From: Sarcocystis neurona
Taxonomy: Eukaryota > Apicomplexa > Conoidasida > Eucoccidiorida > Sarcocystidae
Assembly (NCBI GenBank): GCA_000727475.1
Contig: KL647292.1
Location: 3,495,446-3,559,445, forward strand
Direction: 5' to 3'
Length of the DNA: 64,000 nt
Both the position numbers and the translations under genes were made by a program. Shown one piece after another: positions 36,324-48,141 of this stretch; the stretch's first letter is position 1; the number at the start of each line of letters is the position of its first letter. Under the pieces are notes generated by a model that saw only the letters and a list, made by a program, of their open reading frames with translations, was not told where the DNA came from and did no database searches.

Positions 36324-39300
36324 ATGAATTCTCTACTTAAAAACCCCGTGTTGGCGGCTGCTCTGAGCAGCAGTATCGCCGACGGTCGCCCTCCGGAGAC
36401 GCAGGGGGCTCCCACTGGGCATCACCAGTCGCTTCCACGGGCAGAACCAGCAGCAGCGACGGAGGCCGTGGGGGACCCCCTTTGTGAAGAGGTCACGGTT
36501 GCGCCGCATGATTTTCGCCTGCCCGCTGCGTCAGCTGCTCCAGTTGTTTCTCTTGTTCCCTCTTTGCGTCTCGCTCACGCTACGTATCCACGTGCGTCTT
36601 TTCGGTCTCCCGCCACTTCGACTTGGGTGCCTTCCCCAGCAGCCTCCTTTCACACATACGTCGCTTCCAGCGCACTGTCCTCTGCTACCTCCTCGGGTCA
36701 ACAGTCAAAAGGAAACTCGTCGCTAGCAGCCGAAGGGCCTGCGCATCATCGTGGATTGTCTCGTTCAACAGAGAGGCAGCTAGCAGGGACAGAGTGCGCT
36801 GTTCGCGCTTTCTCGTGCGGTGTAGAGACACCCGGTGAAATTTCAAGTCTTTCGTCCGGCACAACTGCACCCTTGCAACCGTTCGCATCAACTACTCTCC
36901 TTCCTCACTTCTTCGGTATAGGGTCAGGCCTCTGTGCGGACAGTCGACGCGTACCTTTGCTCTCTTTTTTCCGCCCTCCGCTTCCCGTCGCTGCTGCCCC
37001 CTATGCCGCTACGTATTCTGCTCCTTCTCAGGACTTCGCTGCACGTGCTTCTTTAGTGTCAACAACGCGAGATGGACATCATTCTCCGGAGCGTACAGCG
37101 AAGGGCTTACCAGCAGATGCTGAAACTGCAACCAGCGTGACTGCGGCCGCAGCAAGGACGGCAGCAACTGGGGCAGCACCCTCACCTGCTGCGGCGGTAG
37201 CGAGTGCGGTGGATACGGCTGCGCTCACCAGCTCCGCACCAGAGACAACAGAAGCAGCATGTGAGCTAGGTGGAACTCCATCAGCAGGTGTTCGGAGTGC
37301 AGGAGAGTCCTCGTCAGCGTCAGGTGGGGCGTCGGGCAGAGAGGAGACAGCAGCAGCAGCAAACGCGTCGCTGCGTGTAGGAGCGTCAGTCTCCAGTGCC
37401 CCGGTCAAAGTGACAGACTGCGGGGCGCTGGCTGCAGCACCAAGACAACTTCCCCAAGAGGGTGCTGCCGCTGCACTAGAACGAGCAACAGCTGCGTTTC
37501 TGAATGAAGTGACTGCAACGACAGTTCGGACACGCGCAGGTGCAGCAGCAGGTGGACGGGTGGAAGACATTTCGGCAAAAGTCGCGACGTGTTCAGGGAC
37601 CGGGAGCGCAGCAGCAGACACAGCCACGGCACAGGAGGCTGGGACTTCCCCAGCGGAGGCACGCGCGGCGGCTGTTCAAACAGCACCGACACCAGGCTGC
37701 TTTCGCGCTGCAGCGCTGCATGCTGCTTCGGCTGCTGCAGAAGCTGGAGAGGGAAAGGCTTCCGCCGCAGTAGCGTTGCAAGGAGCAGCAGGGGAAGACT
37801 CCACGGTTTCAACTTTCTTGCGGGGAGGCCGAGCAGGAAATGGAGGAGGTGAACGGACAGACGCAGGCGGAGGAAATGACGGACAGGAAGAGGTGATTTT
37901 TACAGGAAGCGGCGACGCCCTGTTCTTTCCTGCATTCCCTGTTCATCGCTGCCGTGGTGTGTCTCTGTGGGACGTGGAGACAAATGAGCGTGTGTGTCTC
38001 GGTAAATTTGAGGAGACAGGGGGGCTGCTGTTGCTGACGCCCGAGACGCTAGCGAAGCTTGCCCTGTCCTTTCGCACTCCCTTTTTCGACGGCGTGGTGC
38101 TTCGAGCCTTTGCAGCTCCTCCTGGAGGGGCTCCTGCGAATGCCCTGCATTCGCAGGCTCATCAGCACCAGCAGCCCCACCGCCACCGTCACCCGGCGAC
38201 GCCACCACAACACTCTCCTGCTGCAACTCGCAACAGGCCGGCTGCGTCAAATCCGGGCGCATTCATTGCTAGCAATCGCAGAGCCTCTGCCAGCTCGGGA
38301 TCCGCTGGAAATGCTGCGCCACCTGCTGCTGTTGACGGCTCTGCTGCACTGCCTGAGAAACGCGGTGTGTCTGCTGCCGCTCGTGTTCCTGCGCAGGCTG
38401 TCGCTGGTCCTCCTCAGGGTGGTGATGGAACGATCGCTGCATCTCCAGAGGCGGATCTCGTGCGTAAGACCGGAGGGGAACCGGCGCTCGTTCGAGAGCG
38501 CCGGAAGAGTTTCAGTCAGAAGCGGGAACGCCAGGACGAACAGAGAACGGTAGTCCCCTCTGGGGAGGCGATATCTCCTGCAGCTGAGGAGGAGGACGCG
38601 GCGTCCCGGCTGCCGCGGGCTGGGGAGGCGCGCCGAGAAGAAGAAGCACACGCGGCAGGAGGAGGTGCTGAAGCACAAGAGTCCCAGCGTGAAGGCAGTC
38701 GCAGAACCATCCGCAGCAGCGGCAGGGGTGTTGAGAGCAGCGACAGACGCGATAAAGAGGAAAGCGTCGATGTCCATGGGGAAAGGCAGCAGCAGCGATC
38801 ACAGCCAGGCGCTGTTACTGACAATTACCGCGGGCACCGTGCTTCAGGAGAACACAGGAGCTCTGCATCTTCACGGGCCACAGAAGCGCCAGCAGCGGGA
38901 GCAGCAGCACGAACGAATGGAGCACACTCGGCAGCAGGGGAAGGCGCGGCACCTGCAGGTAGTGAGACCGGACGCAGGCGGAGCAGACGCGGAGGACCAC
39001 AGGAGCATGCCAGCGCTGCACCGGGAAGAGCAGCAGCAGCGGAGGGGGCTGAAATTTTCGGAGGGAGGGTCGATGCAGACGAGCTCGGAGGTCGCAGAGC
39101 GAGGGAAAGGAGGGAGCGACAGTCGCTCTCTAGAGCGGACGGCGGAACTGGGGTTGTGTCTCCGGCCACTGGGCGCCCCAGGGCAGCAGGGGAAAGCGTT
39201 CGCGCGCTCGAAGGTGTCCTCATCGATCCGGAGGAGCTGCTGCAGGCAATGGAGGCCAAGCAGAAGCAGCAGCACGTGCACGCGTCCGTAGACGGCCAGT

Positions 39301-42300
39301 GGATGCAGTTCGAGCGCCCTCGCCACAACACCGAGTACAAGCTTTGCATCGGTATGGAGCTTGTCCCTCTGTGTGATTTCTCAGGTGTTACTCACGCGCC
39401 TTGTCAGCGCTTATGTAAGTGTGAGGTACACGTATTTAGTGACACGTACGTGTGTACGGGGAAGCGTGCTGATGGCGCTGTTAAACAGTGGCGGATGTAT
39501 ACTGTTTTAAACTTATGAATAAGTTTATGTACACAAGCGTATACGTTCATGTATTGGAGTTTGTATACACTTATTAACATAATATATGTTTGTATACACG
39601 ATGGTAGGGGCGAATGTGGTGCAACGGCGGCAACATACTGGCATGCCTATAAGTATGCACATATATGTAAACTGTTGTAACAGTGTCCGTGATCACCGTA
39701 TCTCCTCGTATATATGTGTACGTGCGTGTAACAGTGAATGTTTGTCCTGGCGCACGTGCCACTTGGCTTTCGAGATCTTGAGCCGAAAGTCGAAGTCTAC
39801 AAAAGCATCGTATCTCCACGTGCATACACGTGTGTATGTATATATATGTACATATATATATATATGTGCAAAACAACATATCCTTTCTCTTTCCTTCTCT
39901 TTATATACACGTCTGCGGACCTCCGACTCACATATATATATGTATAGTGTATCAATGTAGATCCTTTCCGTCCCTCTCTCCATATATATATATATATATA
40001 TATACATACATGTCTGCGGATCTCCCACGCATATACACATATGTATACACATATATATACATACAAGAGTGTCTATGTACATATATATGTATATATGTAT
40101 ATGTGCAAAACAACATATCCTTTCTCTTTCCTTCTCTTTATATACACGTCTGCGGACCTCCGACTCACATATATATATGTATAGTGTATCAATGTATATG
40201 GCCTGAAACGTATATCAGTATGTGTATCTATATATGAATGTATGCGTATATATCTCTGCACGTACTGCGAAGTATATATATGTATGTGCAGTGAAGGTGA
40301 GAGGATTAAGAACACTGCTTGTGGCGGGCGACCTGCGGTGAAGCGGAGAAAATGAGTGTCAGGGGAAGGTTGCCGCGCTGGATGCACTGCTGCAGGAGAA
40401 TCGTACTGGATGGCGATGAAGATTCCACTTGAGGCGTGCAACCCTTTCCTGCTAAATCGCAACGACGTCGTCGTGGACCTGATAGAACCTCAGCAACAGC
40501 AGCAGCAAGAACAGCTGCCGCGGGAAGCAGCAGCGCCGCAACGGCGACAGTCTCGATCGTCGGGATCGGACGCAGGCGCTGCAGCAGCAGCGGCTCACGA
40601 GCGACAACAACAGCCAGAGAAACGCGGAAGCAGTGAATCTGCTGCCACTGCTGTGAGGAGCAAATCAGGAGGGACACGAGTGGGAGTCGGAGGCGAGACA
40701 GCACCAGAACAGGGAGGCAGCCCGAGCAGGCCACAGGCGGGAAGTGAAGAAGATGAATTCGAACGGCCTCGAAGTTTCACCGGCTGGATCGGAAATCGAA
40801 TGTACGTACACCCGTATGCCACACTTTCTCTGGAGCTGTACCATTTGCATGGTAATGCAAATCTTCGTGGAAAACTGAAGAATCTGCTTACCTGTGCACG
40901 AAAAATATTTGGCTAAGTACCAGCTGTACGTTGTGGTTGTTGGACAGGCTGCACGCCCCCAGTAAGCGTGAAGTGCGGGACTCTTACCAGTCTGCCTGCA
41001 CGTGTATGAGTGTGTGCGTCTGCATAGGTAATAAATAGGAATTGAGTATTTTGTCGATGCCGGCGGTTGGTGGATATGTGGCGGATCCGCCTGTGTTTCT
41101 CTTGCATCAAATCCTCGCCGTTATTTTGTTCACGTCTTTATACGCAGGCACAGCTCTGTCTCTGTCCTCCTGTATATTTGCGAGTCCCGTGGTGAACGGT
41201 TCAAGAGTGCGTGAAAAGTGTGAAAGGTGCTCCTGCTACGCCATTGGTGAAGAGAATACGAAGCTGCTCGCGCCGTGCTGCGACGTGTAACAAGACGGAG
41301 TTCACGGGACTCTCTGTGCAGCACTAGGCTGTCCAGGGCGTGTCCTGGTTCCTGACATGCTGGTGATGCTTCTCGTGTTGCCGGTGAAACTGCTGCTGCG
41401 TCACGGTAGGTTAGGGCAGCTGCCGAGTGACATCCTGCTGGCAGTCTCACACGGCGTTACAAGGTGTGCTGCCGCTACTACTGCCGCCTGACAGGGTCCA
41501 GCTGGTTTCGTCGTGAAGTGCCACTCTTTGTTTTCGCGATGCTTGATCTCGTGTGCCACCCTTGCTTGACCGCCTGATGCTTCCTCAGAAATGTGCGGCT
41601 GCTAGTGCTTATTGTCCTGTTGCTAGTGGACTGCCCGCGCCGCGTCTTCGCGCGGGGCTGCTGTTGCTTTACCGCGTGGTACGGGGTTGCGCGTGTGTTG
41701 CCAGATACGACCGCATTAACCGAATCGTGGCCAGCGCGCCTACCGGTTTGACGAACGCAGCACATCGCCTCGCTGACAGTTTACCCACGTAAGTCGTAGC
41801 AAGTAGCGATCCCCGGAGCACTTTCAACCAGGTGCAGCAGCAGCGCCAGTACCGCGTCGGCAGCCCGAAACTCGTGTAACACGTGGGGGAGAGGAAAGGC
41901 TGCACCGGGAGAAACAGTGCGCAGAACGCAGCGCAGGGACGCGGTGATGAGCAGCACGAGCAGGAAACGCGGCAGTGCTGGCGTCCTGAAATTAATCCTG
42001 TTGAAAGGATGTCAGAAACGCAGGGCTAGAACTCTTGCAGGGAGGAACCTGTGCAACAGCGGGACTCACACGTGTATTAGGGGCTGGAGCACGCAAAAAA
42101 GTGAAGAGTCGGCTGCTGTGCTAACACACTTACAGTGTAGCGCCTGTGTGGGTAGTTGTACGCAAAATTCGCTCGGCCCTTCTGTCTTTACATGTGTGCG
42201 ACGGCTGATTTACGAAAGCATCTCCACCGTCGCTTCAAATGTGGAAAATATGTACATACCAGGCCGTGGACAACCCTGATGTTCACGTTCATCCCACATT

Positions 42301-42729
42301 GCCATGTGGTGGATACCCGCAGGTGCTCGTACGTGCGCGGAGGGCTTGATTGTACGTATCTATCTGGAGAGATACAGATAGACAGACACAATACTGTGTA
42401 GCTGTGCACACCTCTGTAAGTGTATTGTGTGTCTCTATGTGTGCGGGGGTGCCTGCGCATGAGCGTTATGTACATTTGCACACGGACGTACGTGTGTTTG
42501 TATGTAGGGGGCGTGCTGTTTCTGTTTGATGTTTTTAAACAACAGGACGCCCGAGGAGGCGGAAGATTTGGGGAAGAAGTGGAGCGAGCAGTCTCTGCGT
42601 GCAGCACGGGCAGTTTCTGCCTCTGCGAAGCTTCTCATGAGAAGTTTCAGACATGCTGCAGCAGAGCTGTGGTTGTTCATTACTGAAGGAAGAAGCGGCA
42701 GCGGCAGCACAGGAGGCGGAGTCTTGTAG
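36324..42729 (+). CDS. Large Ala/Ser-rich protein with conserved-looking C-terminal blocks
   Basis: Exons are 36324-39351, 40396-40801, 41705-41788 and 42546-42729; phases agree, giving 1,233 residues. Donors are GTATGG, GTACGT and GTAAGT; acceptors end CTGCAG, TTGCCAG and CAACAG. Residues 1-520 are low-complexity Ala/Ser/Thr. A structured-looking block at about 523-600 contains RGVSLWDVETNERVCLGKF and LLLLTPETLAKLALSF. A disordered, charged stretch follows. From about 960 sequence becomes protein-like again, with FERPRHNTEYKLCI joined to GESYWMAMKIPLEACNPF, a poly-Gln run, a second FERPR followed by FTGWIGNR, then YDRINRIVASAP and TPEEAEDLGKKWSEQS. The end is helical and hydrophobic (LLMRSFRHAAAELWLFI). 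No membrane signal is clear. I do not recognise the family with confidence; a plant senescence/spartin-like C-terminal domain is only a guess. If intron 2 is retained, the protein ends at 40916. Confidence 0.68.
39864..40196. repeat. Intronic minisatellite with a perfect 96-bp direct repeat
   Basis: Bases 39864-39959 recur exactly at 40101-40196, an offset of 237. The unit starts atgtgcaaaacaac, has a pyrimidine tract (cctttctctttccttctc), then cacgtctgcggacctccg, then a TA-rich end. A degenerate third copy lies between them near 39980-40045 (tgtctgcggatctcccacgc). The array is inside the first intron of the 36324-42729 gene, among other TA-rich sequence. Confidence 0.9.
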
Positions 42730-44804
42730 CGTTGGCGTGGACGATAACGACAGCTGCCTCAGCAGCAGCCGCGCAGCAGAGGGGGCGTTCGACGATGTAG
42801 AGCGTCTCCCAGACCAGCGGATTTCGCAAAACGGCAGCAGCAGCAGCGTCCGCTACAACGGAGAAATTGCAGTTAACACTGCAGCAGCGCTGACGACAGA
42901 AACAGCCACTTCAAGCGAAAGAACTGCGTTGTACGAGGCAGCAACGGCACCATCACATGCGGTTGGCGCCCGAACGTGCGTTGTGCGCAGGCAGCGTGCT
43001 GGTGGCTGCACGGAGCGGGCAGAGTGACTCCTTACGGCTGCAGTACGCCGGAGAGCGACCTCTTGGGGTTCAGCGAGGAAGTACTATTTATTGAACAGAA
43101 CACCTCTGCAACGTAGTCTGTCCGTGCTTGTCCAGTAGACTTCATGTAGTAAAACTTGTTACCACATGCAAGTAGACATGTCCGCGATCATGCACGCGTG
43201 AATAGATGTAGCTGTCTTTCCGTCAGGTGTCGCTGGAGTTCAGTGATAGCTCCCGCTGGGGAATTTCTGAGGCATACGTACGTGCACGCATGTGGCTGCG
43301 TGTGTGTATTCATGTGTATACATGTGTATATACACACGTACGAGTGAGTATGCTATTGTGAATCTGTTTATGTATGTGGGCAGCTCAAGGCGATTCTTCT
43401 TGCGGAATAGTTACACTGACGAGTGTATGCAGGCTTACGAGTATATCGGTACAGGTGCGGAGTGGTTAGTGGTGTCTCACGTTTAGACGACTCAGCTCAG
43501 CACGCGGTAAGTCAGCAGCGGAAGGAAAAGGGAAGAGAAGCAGGCTAGGCAGTTTGCTGCGCCAGCGCCGACTACCTGAAACTGCAACTGCGGGGACAGG
43601 CTTAGGCCGCATACGAAATGTTCCGAATAAGTGCGCATCATTGTGTGTCTACCACCTCCGCTGCCTTCTCTCAGCAGTAGAGCTCGGCACCGGGAGCACG
43701 CGTGTGCCTCGAAGGGCCGTAGAGCTGTGTAGGGATTCGGTCGCATAATGATTGGTGTTCATATATTTGAGTACGTAACAGGTTATGGTGGTGTGCTTCA
43801 GAAGCATTCCTAATATTCAGGACAGTCATATTGAACCCGTGCGTAGTGGATTACGCGTGAAGCGCTAAGACTGCATATTCTAAGAGCATTCTGCTGTCTG
43901 AGATATCGCGACAACGTACGCGCGAAAGAAACTGATGTACCAGTAACGCGTGTGTGCGCACGTGTGCGCGCGCAAGCCGATGCAGGCGTCCACGTGGAAC
44001 GTACAAATCAAACAATGAGTCAGGCAAGCAACTCGTTATAGCGAGTTTCAGCGCAAAGTACGTGCACCGGTGGTTGTGCGCGCAGGGTCCTTATAGGTGC
44101 TGTAGCATAATGGAATAATATACGTGCGCGGTTTCTGTCGGTGTTCACCCTCCGCTATTCGGCGGTCGTTGTGCACATCGCTGGAGGGGCCCGCCGTAAT
44201 TTGCGATTTGCGCAGAGGTGTATCGTCCTGTACGTCGGTGGACATGAGTGCGCGTGGAAGACGCAAACGGACATTTTCTTCCTCGTATCGGACGCTTCCG
44301 TTTCAACTCTGCAGATTTTCTAAAGGATAAGACTTTGGATCTACGCCCACTTCGACTGCAATGAAGCTGGCACGGATCTGGCTCTGTTTCTACGTACATG
44401 CAGGAGTGCGCTTATGTATACGTAGACTGTGTGCACACATAGCCGCAGAGTCGGCCACGCTATCTAAAGGTGACTGCAGAGTATGCCTGCAATGAGAAAT
44501 CAACGTCTAGCACAACCGGTGGCCCAGTGCGCACCATAGACACCGTTATATATGCGGGGACATGTCGTGCTCCTCCGTATGGCGTTGAGGCAGAACGGAT
44601 GCGGACAAAGCAGCTCTGTGCGGTAACATTATAAGGGTGGTCTCCGGTGATGCATTACCTGCATGTGTCTGGATAGGATGGCTGCCAGCACAGGCACGTG
44701 TGCACGTTTCAAAATAGACACAGGGTGTACACCTCTACATCGCAGATGTGCAACGGAGCAACACCCACATCATTACACAGGTTCACGTTTTGAAAGTTCC
44801 CGGT
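42730..44804. other. Intergenic or unresolved
   Basis: A plus-strand frame at 42653-43027 (acidic, Ser/Ala-rich) overlaps the last exon of the preceding gene in another frame. It has no convincing acceptor. Between 43030 and 44780 there are only short frames and TG/TA-rich tracts. The upstream exon or 5' untranslated region of the gene starting at 44805 should lie here but was not located. Confidence 0.45.
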
Positions 44805-45890
44805 ATGTGTCATCCTCCGGGTGTTTTCAGTATCAGTGTCGCCTCTGAAAGACTTAGTCAGCCCCTAAAGAAGAAAGCAGGCGGTGGTGTCCTTATTGTA
44901 CGGGAATTGAGGCGTCGCTTGTCTTCCAGTATTCTTGTGCGGGTAAAGCAGAGAGCATCGACCGCTTTTAACTCAGGCAGCAGTTGCATCAAGAGATGAG
45001 GTAACGAGGAAAAACTTGTTTCACGCGCATATCACATCCACCAGCAGCGCACAACTCCAGTAACAGCGCAGAACCTGTGGGCGTCTAGGGCTGCTGAGGC
45101 GTTGCTCACCTCGATTTCGACGGAACTACGCGAAGCAGACCGAAACTCTCACCTGGGGAGACGACTCTCCCCGAAAGTGGGAAAGACTTTTACGCTCAAG
45201 GCGGCGCGTTAGAATCTTTCCCCACCAAGTATAAATACCTGCGTGGTGTCTGCAGTACTTTGCTCAACAAAGCGCCCTTCTTGGTGTGCATGCCCAAAAG
45301 TACAAGCGGCTGCAGCACGTGCCACGCCAGCTGTTAGAGTGCAGAAGACACATGTGGGCGTGGGCGGTCGAAGTCGAAAATAAAGCTGCGCAGCCCGAGA
45401 CATTACACTGTGGTGACCTAGACAGAGTTGTGCGCGTGCACACAAACCTCGATGAGAGCGCCTGCCTGCAAGGGGTTGCAACGCACTCACGGCCGTCTTG
45501 TGGAACAAAGCTTCCGTGTCCTGTAAGTCTGTTTTCTACATTCACGGCGGGCGGAGATATATGCAGTATATTGCTGTAGATACAAGCATGCGTAATAATA
45601 CATGTGGTTATGCAGGAATGGCGCGTGCAGCAGCTAGCTCTTCCACGTACACGTCCACTGTACGAGGTGTGCGTATTTCTTTGTTTGTGTATACCAATGT
45701 ATATAAGCAAAAAGCTACCGTCCCCTCCGCCCGGTCGTCTGTCAGGCAGCAGGAGGCAACACTGTGCTTTCTTCACCACTGTTCGTTTTTTCAGATAATC
45801 CATGCCCGCACATCGCATGCACGCACCCAGTTGTACCAAATACGCCCAGTAGCAGTCGGTTTCGTCAGACCGCTACACAACATTTCCTGA
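44805..45890 (+). CDS. Small basic protein, four exons, unknown function
   Basis: Exons are 44805-44942, 45301-45522, 45616-45666 and 45795-45890 (TGA). All three introns are phase 0; donors are GTAAAG, GTAAGT and GTGTGC; acceptors end CCCAAAAG, TTATGCAG and a strong TTCGTTTTTTCAG. The product is 168 residues, basic, with no signal peptide or membrane segment. It begins MCHPPGVFSISVASERL and includes VLIVRELRRRLSSSILVR, then YKRLQHVPRQLLECRRHMW, then EWRVQQLALPRTRPLYE joined to IIHARTSHARTQLYQIRP. I do not recognise it. The start is the first ATG in the first resolved exon; that frame extends upstream to a CAG at 44778-44780, so a further 5' exon is possible. The gene is supported by splice coherence and composition only, not by homology. 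Confidence 0.5.
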
Positions 45891-48141
45891 TCCGTATGCA
45901 TGTAAATCTACAAACTTACGAGTAGATATGCATGTTCGCACGTGCGTGAGTGCGCAGCTTCACACCGCAGTAGAGCAGAGAAATCTAGTTCCTGTGTGTG
46001 TCATGGCCAAGACGCGGTAGGCCCATCGCAGCTCGCTGGTAACTGGCTGCACAGACACCCTGCAGTGTACAATTCCTCTCGCCATTCAGTCGCAGATTCC
46101 CAAATTTCCCAGGGTGAAGTAGATGCTTCCGATTTCCCCTGTCTTCTATGGAAAAGTGAGGGCGTGTGCGCACCACGGTTCGGCAGCCGCGGCGGTGGAA
46201 AAGTATGTATCGACACTACTCATCGTATTAGGCAACCGAATGAAAATTCTGCGCTGTTGCTGGTGCTTCGGGGCTCATTTTACTCCACTTCTTGCTTAGA
46301 AGGTGCACGCGCGTCGATTCGCCCTTCAACATCGTACCGCTTACAGATGTCATGCCCTCCTCTTCCCTTCGTGGTGTCGTCTATTGCAATGGGGTCTTTG
46401 GCCAAGAAGTGCTCTTCAGATCGGCGAAGAGAGACTAACCACGCTTGTCACTTCCTTGCAACCGTAACTGTGGGAAATCTTACGCGTCTGGCCTCCGTTG
46501 GAGCTGCATTACGCTTAAATTTCACGCTTTCGATCCTTTTTCCCACAAACGTTAGTTAACTGGAAACACATTTTCACTTTCTTCGGACATGTGAGATGCC
46601 TCCGCTGATACGCTTTCCAACCTCCGTGGTGTCGTTTGGCAGGTGGTGGCAAACCCGACGAGTTAGCGTTTCTTCGACCCTTCCTTCCGCACCATTTGCA
46701 AGTCCAAGAGTAGCAGTCGTGTTTTCACTCGTTGTGAGGTTTCTGCTCGGCCACGGACGCTTTTGTAGGATTCAATCCCTCTTCTGTTCTGTGGTGCAGA
46801 GCCGGCTAATGTCTCGACATACTCCCCTGTCACGTCGAAAATCGAAAGACATAATAGCAGCCGCGCCCTGAATGGAAGCGCTCTCACATCCTGTTTGAGC
46901 ACCGCGCAGAATTTGGTTGCTGCTTTTAACGAGACGCGTGTTCTACCCGTCCATTTTCCTTCCCCATCTCTTTTCGTGTGTATGTGGCATTTGTACAATC
47001 TTGGTTATTCGCATAAGTCTGAAAACTGCGGCTGATTACCAGTACACACTCGCTCTCAACGACGACGCACACCTCTGCGTGCACATTCATATATATATAT
47101 ATATGTATGCATTTATGTGAAGCATTATAAACAGGCGGAAACTCATACAAGTACAAGTGTTCCCCCGTTAATTAGTGTGTTTGACACCTCGTCCTTGGTG
47201 TCAGGCATTTCACTCAGTACGTCGTCCCGCACATTCGGACGTCCCCGCAGATGTGGCGCCTTTTTCTGCAGCGCAGATCACCCAGCGGTGATCTGCTGGG
47301 TACCCTTTTTAAAGCTACTCACAGAGCTCCGTCCGGGAAACGGCCGCTGCCGCACACGGGAGAAGGTAACTTCATATGGACGCGGTAGTGACGACTTTGC
47401 TTTGTTAGCACCGTAAACAGGCTGAGAGACACAGAGTGCTGCACGACGAGAAGAAAAGGGCGGAGACCCGTCTATAGGATTCGCCAAGAGGCTCTCTTCA
47501 TATCCTGCTACACTTGTTCGAACGGAGACACGGTCCGTCCTTCCTTCGACCACGTCACCGTGCCGGCAGCGAAAACCTGTTCCAGTTCTTCGTCGCAGCG
47601 AAGAACGGCTCAGATGCACACACCTTGGCCGACGTCTAGAAGCCTGCAGGCGTCTCTGTCTCCAAATGTCGGCGTATAAATTACTTTACGGATCTGCCCA
47701 CGAAGTAAGAAGTTTGTGCGTGCAAACCTAAACCTACCTTTGTGTGTGGACGTGTGGGTCTATATAAGCTGCATCTTGGAGAGAGACGAAGTCGGTGTTG
47801 TCAGAGCACAAAGAGTCCGTTCACTGCGTGAATCCTACGAGAACGACTACTGCACGTCTGTTTTCTTGTTCGCTGCTTTTCCTTTGAAGAGAAATGCGGG
47901 CCATGGCCTGTGCAGCAGGCTGTCATCTGTAGCCGCAGCGACGCCACTTCTTCAGACGGCAACCACGCGCCTTGAGCCGCAGCACCAGGACCAGCCAGAA
48001 TGAACTCAGTAGGAGCACTGCCTTCTGCATCAATCAGTCTTCCTCCTTGATAACGCGGGCGTCTCCAGCACCGCCAGCACACAAGTCCGTCCTCACTTTC
48101 ATTTGTCCCAGGTTTCCTCCCCCTCCCGTGCGCCTCCCACC
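45891..48141. other. Intergenic; upstream region of the cardiolipin synthase gene
   Basis: The longest plus-strand frame (45942-46559, 205 codons) has no good splice signals and unremarkable composition. Minus-strand frames are shorter. A short TA run lies at about 47088-47105. The cardiolipin synthase promoter is presumably in the 3' part, but I see no recognisable element. Confidence 0.45.

Noticed and set aside
37079..37627. Antisense Ala/Ser/Val-rich ORF of 182 codons in the 36324 gene.
   Set aside because: Shadow of the GC-rich Ala-rich sense frame; no independent support.
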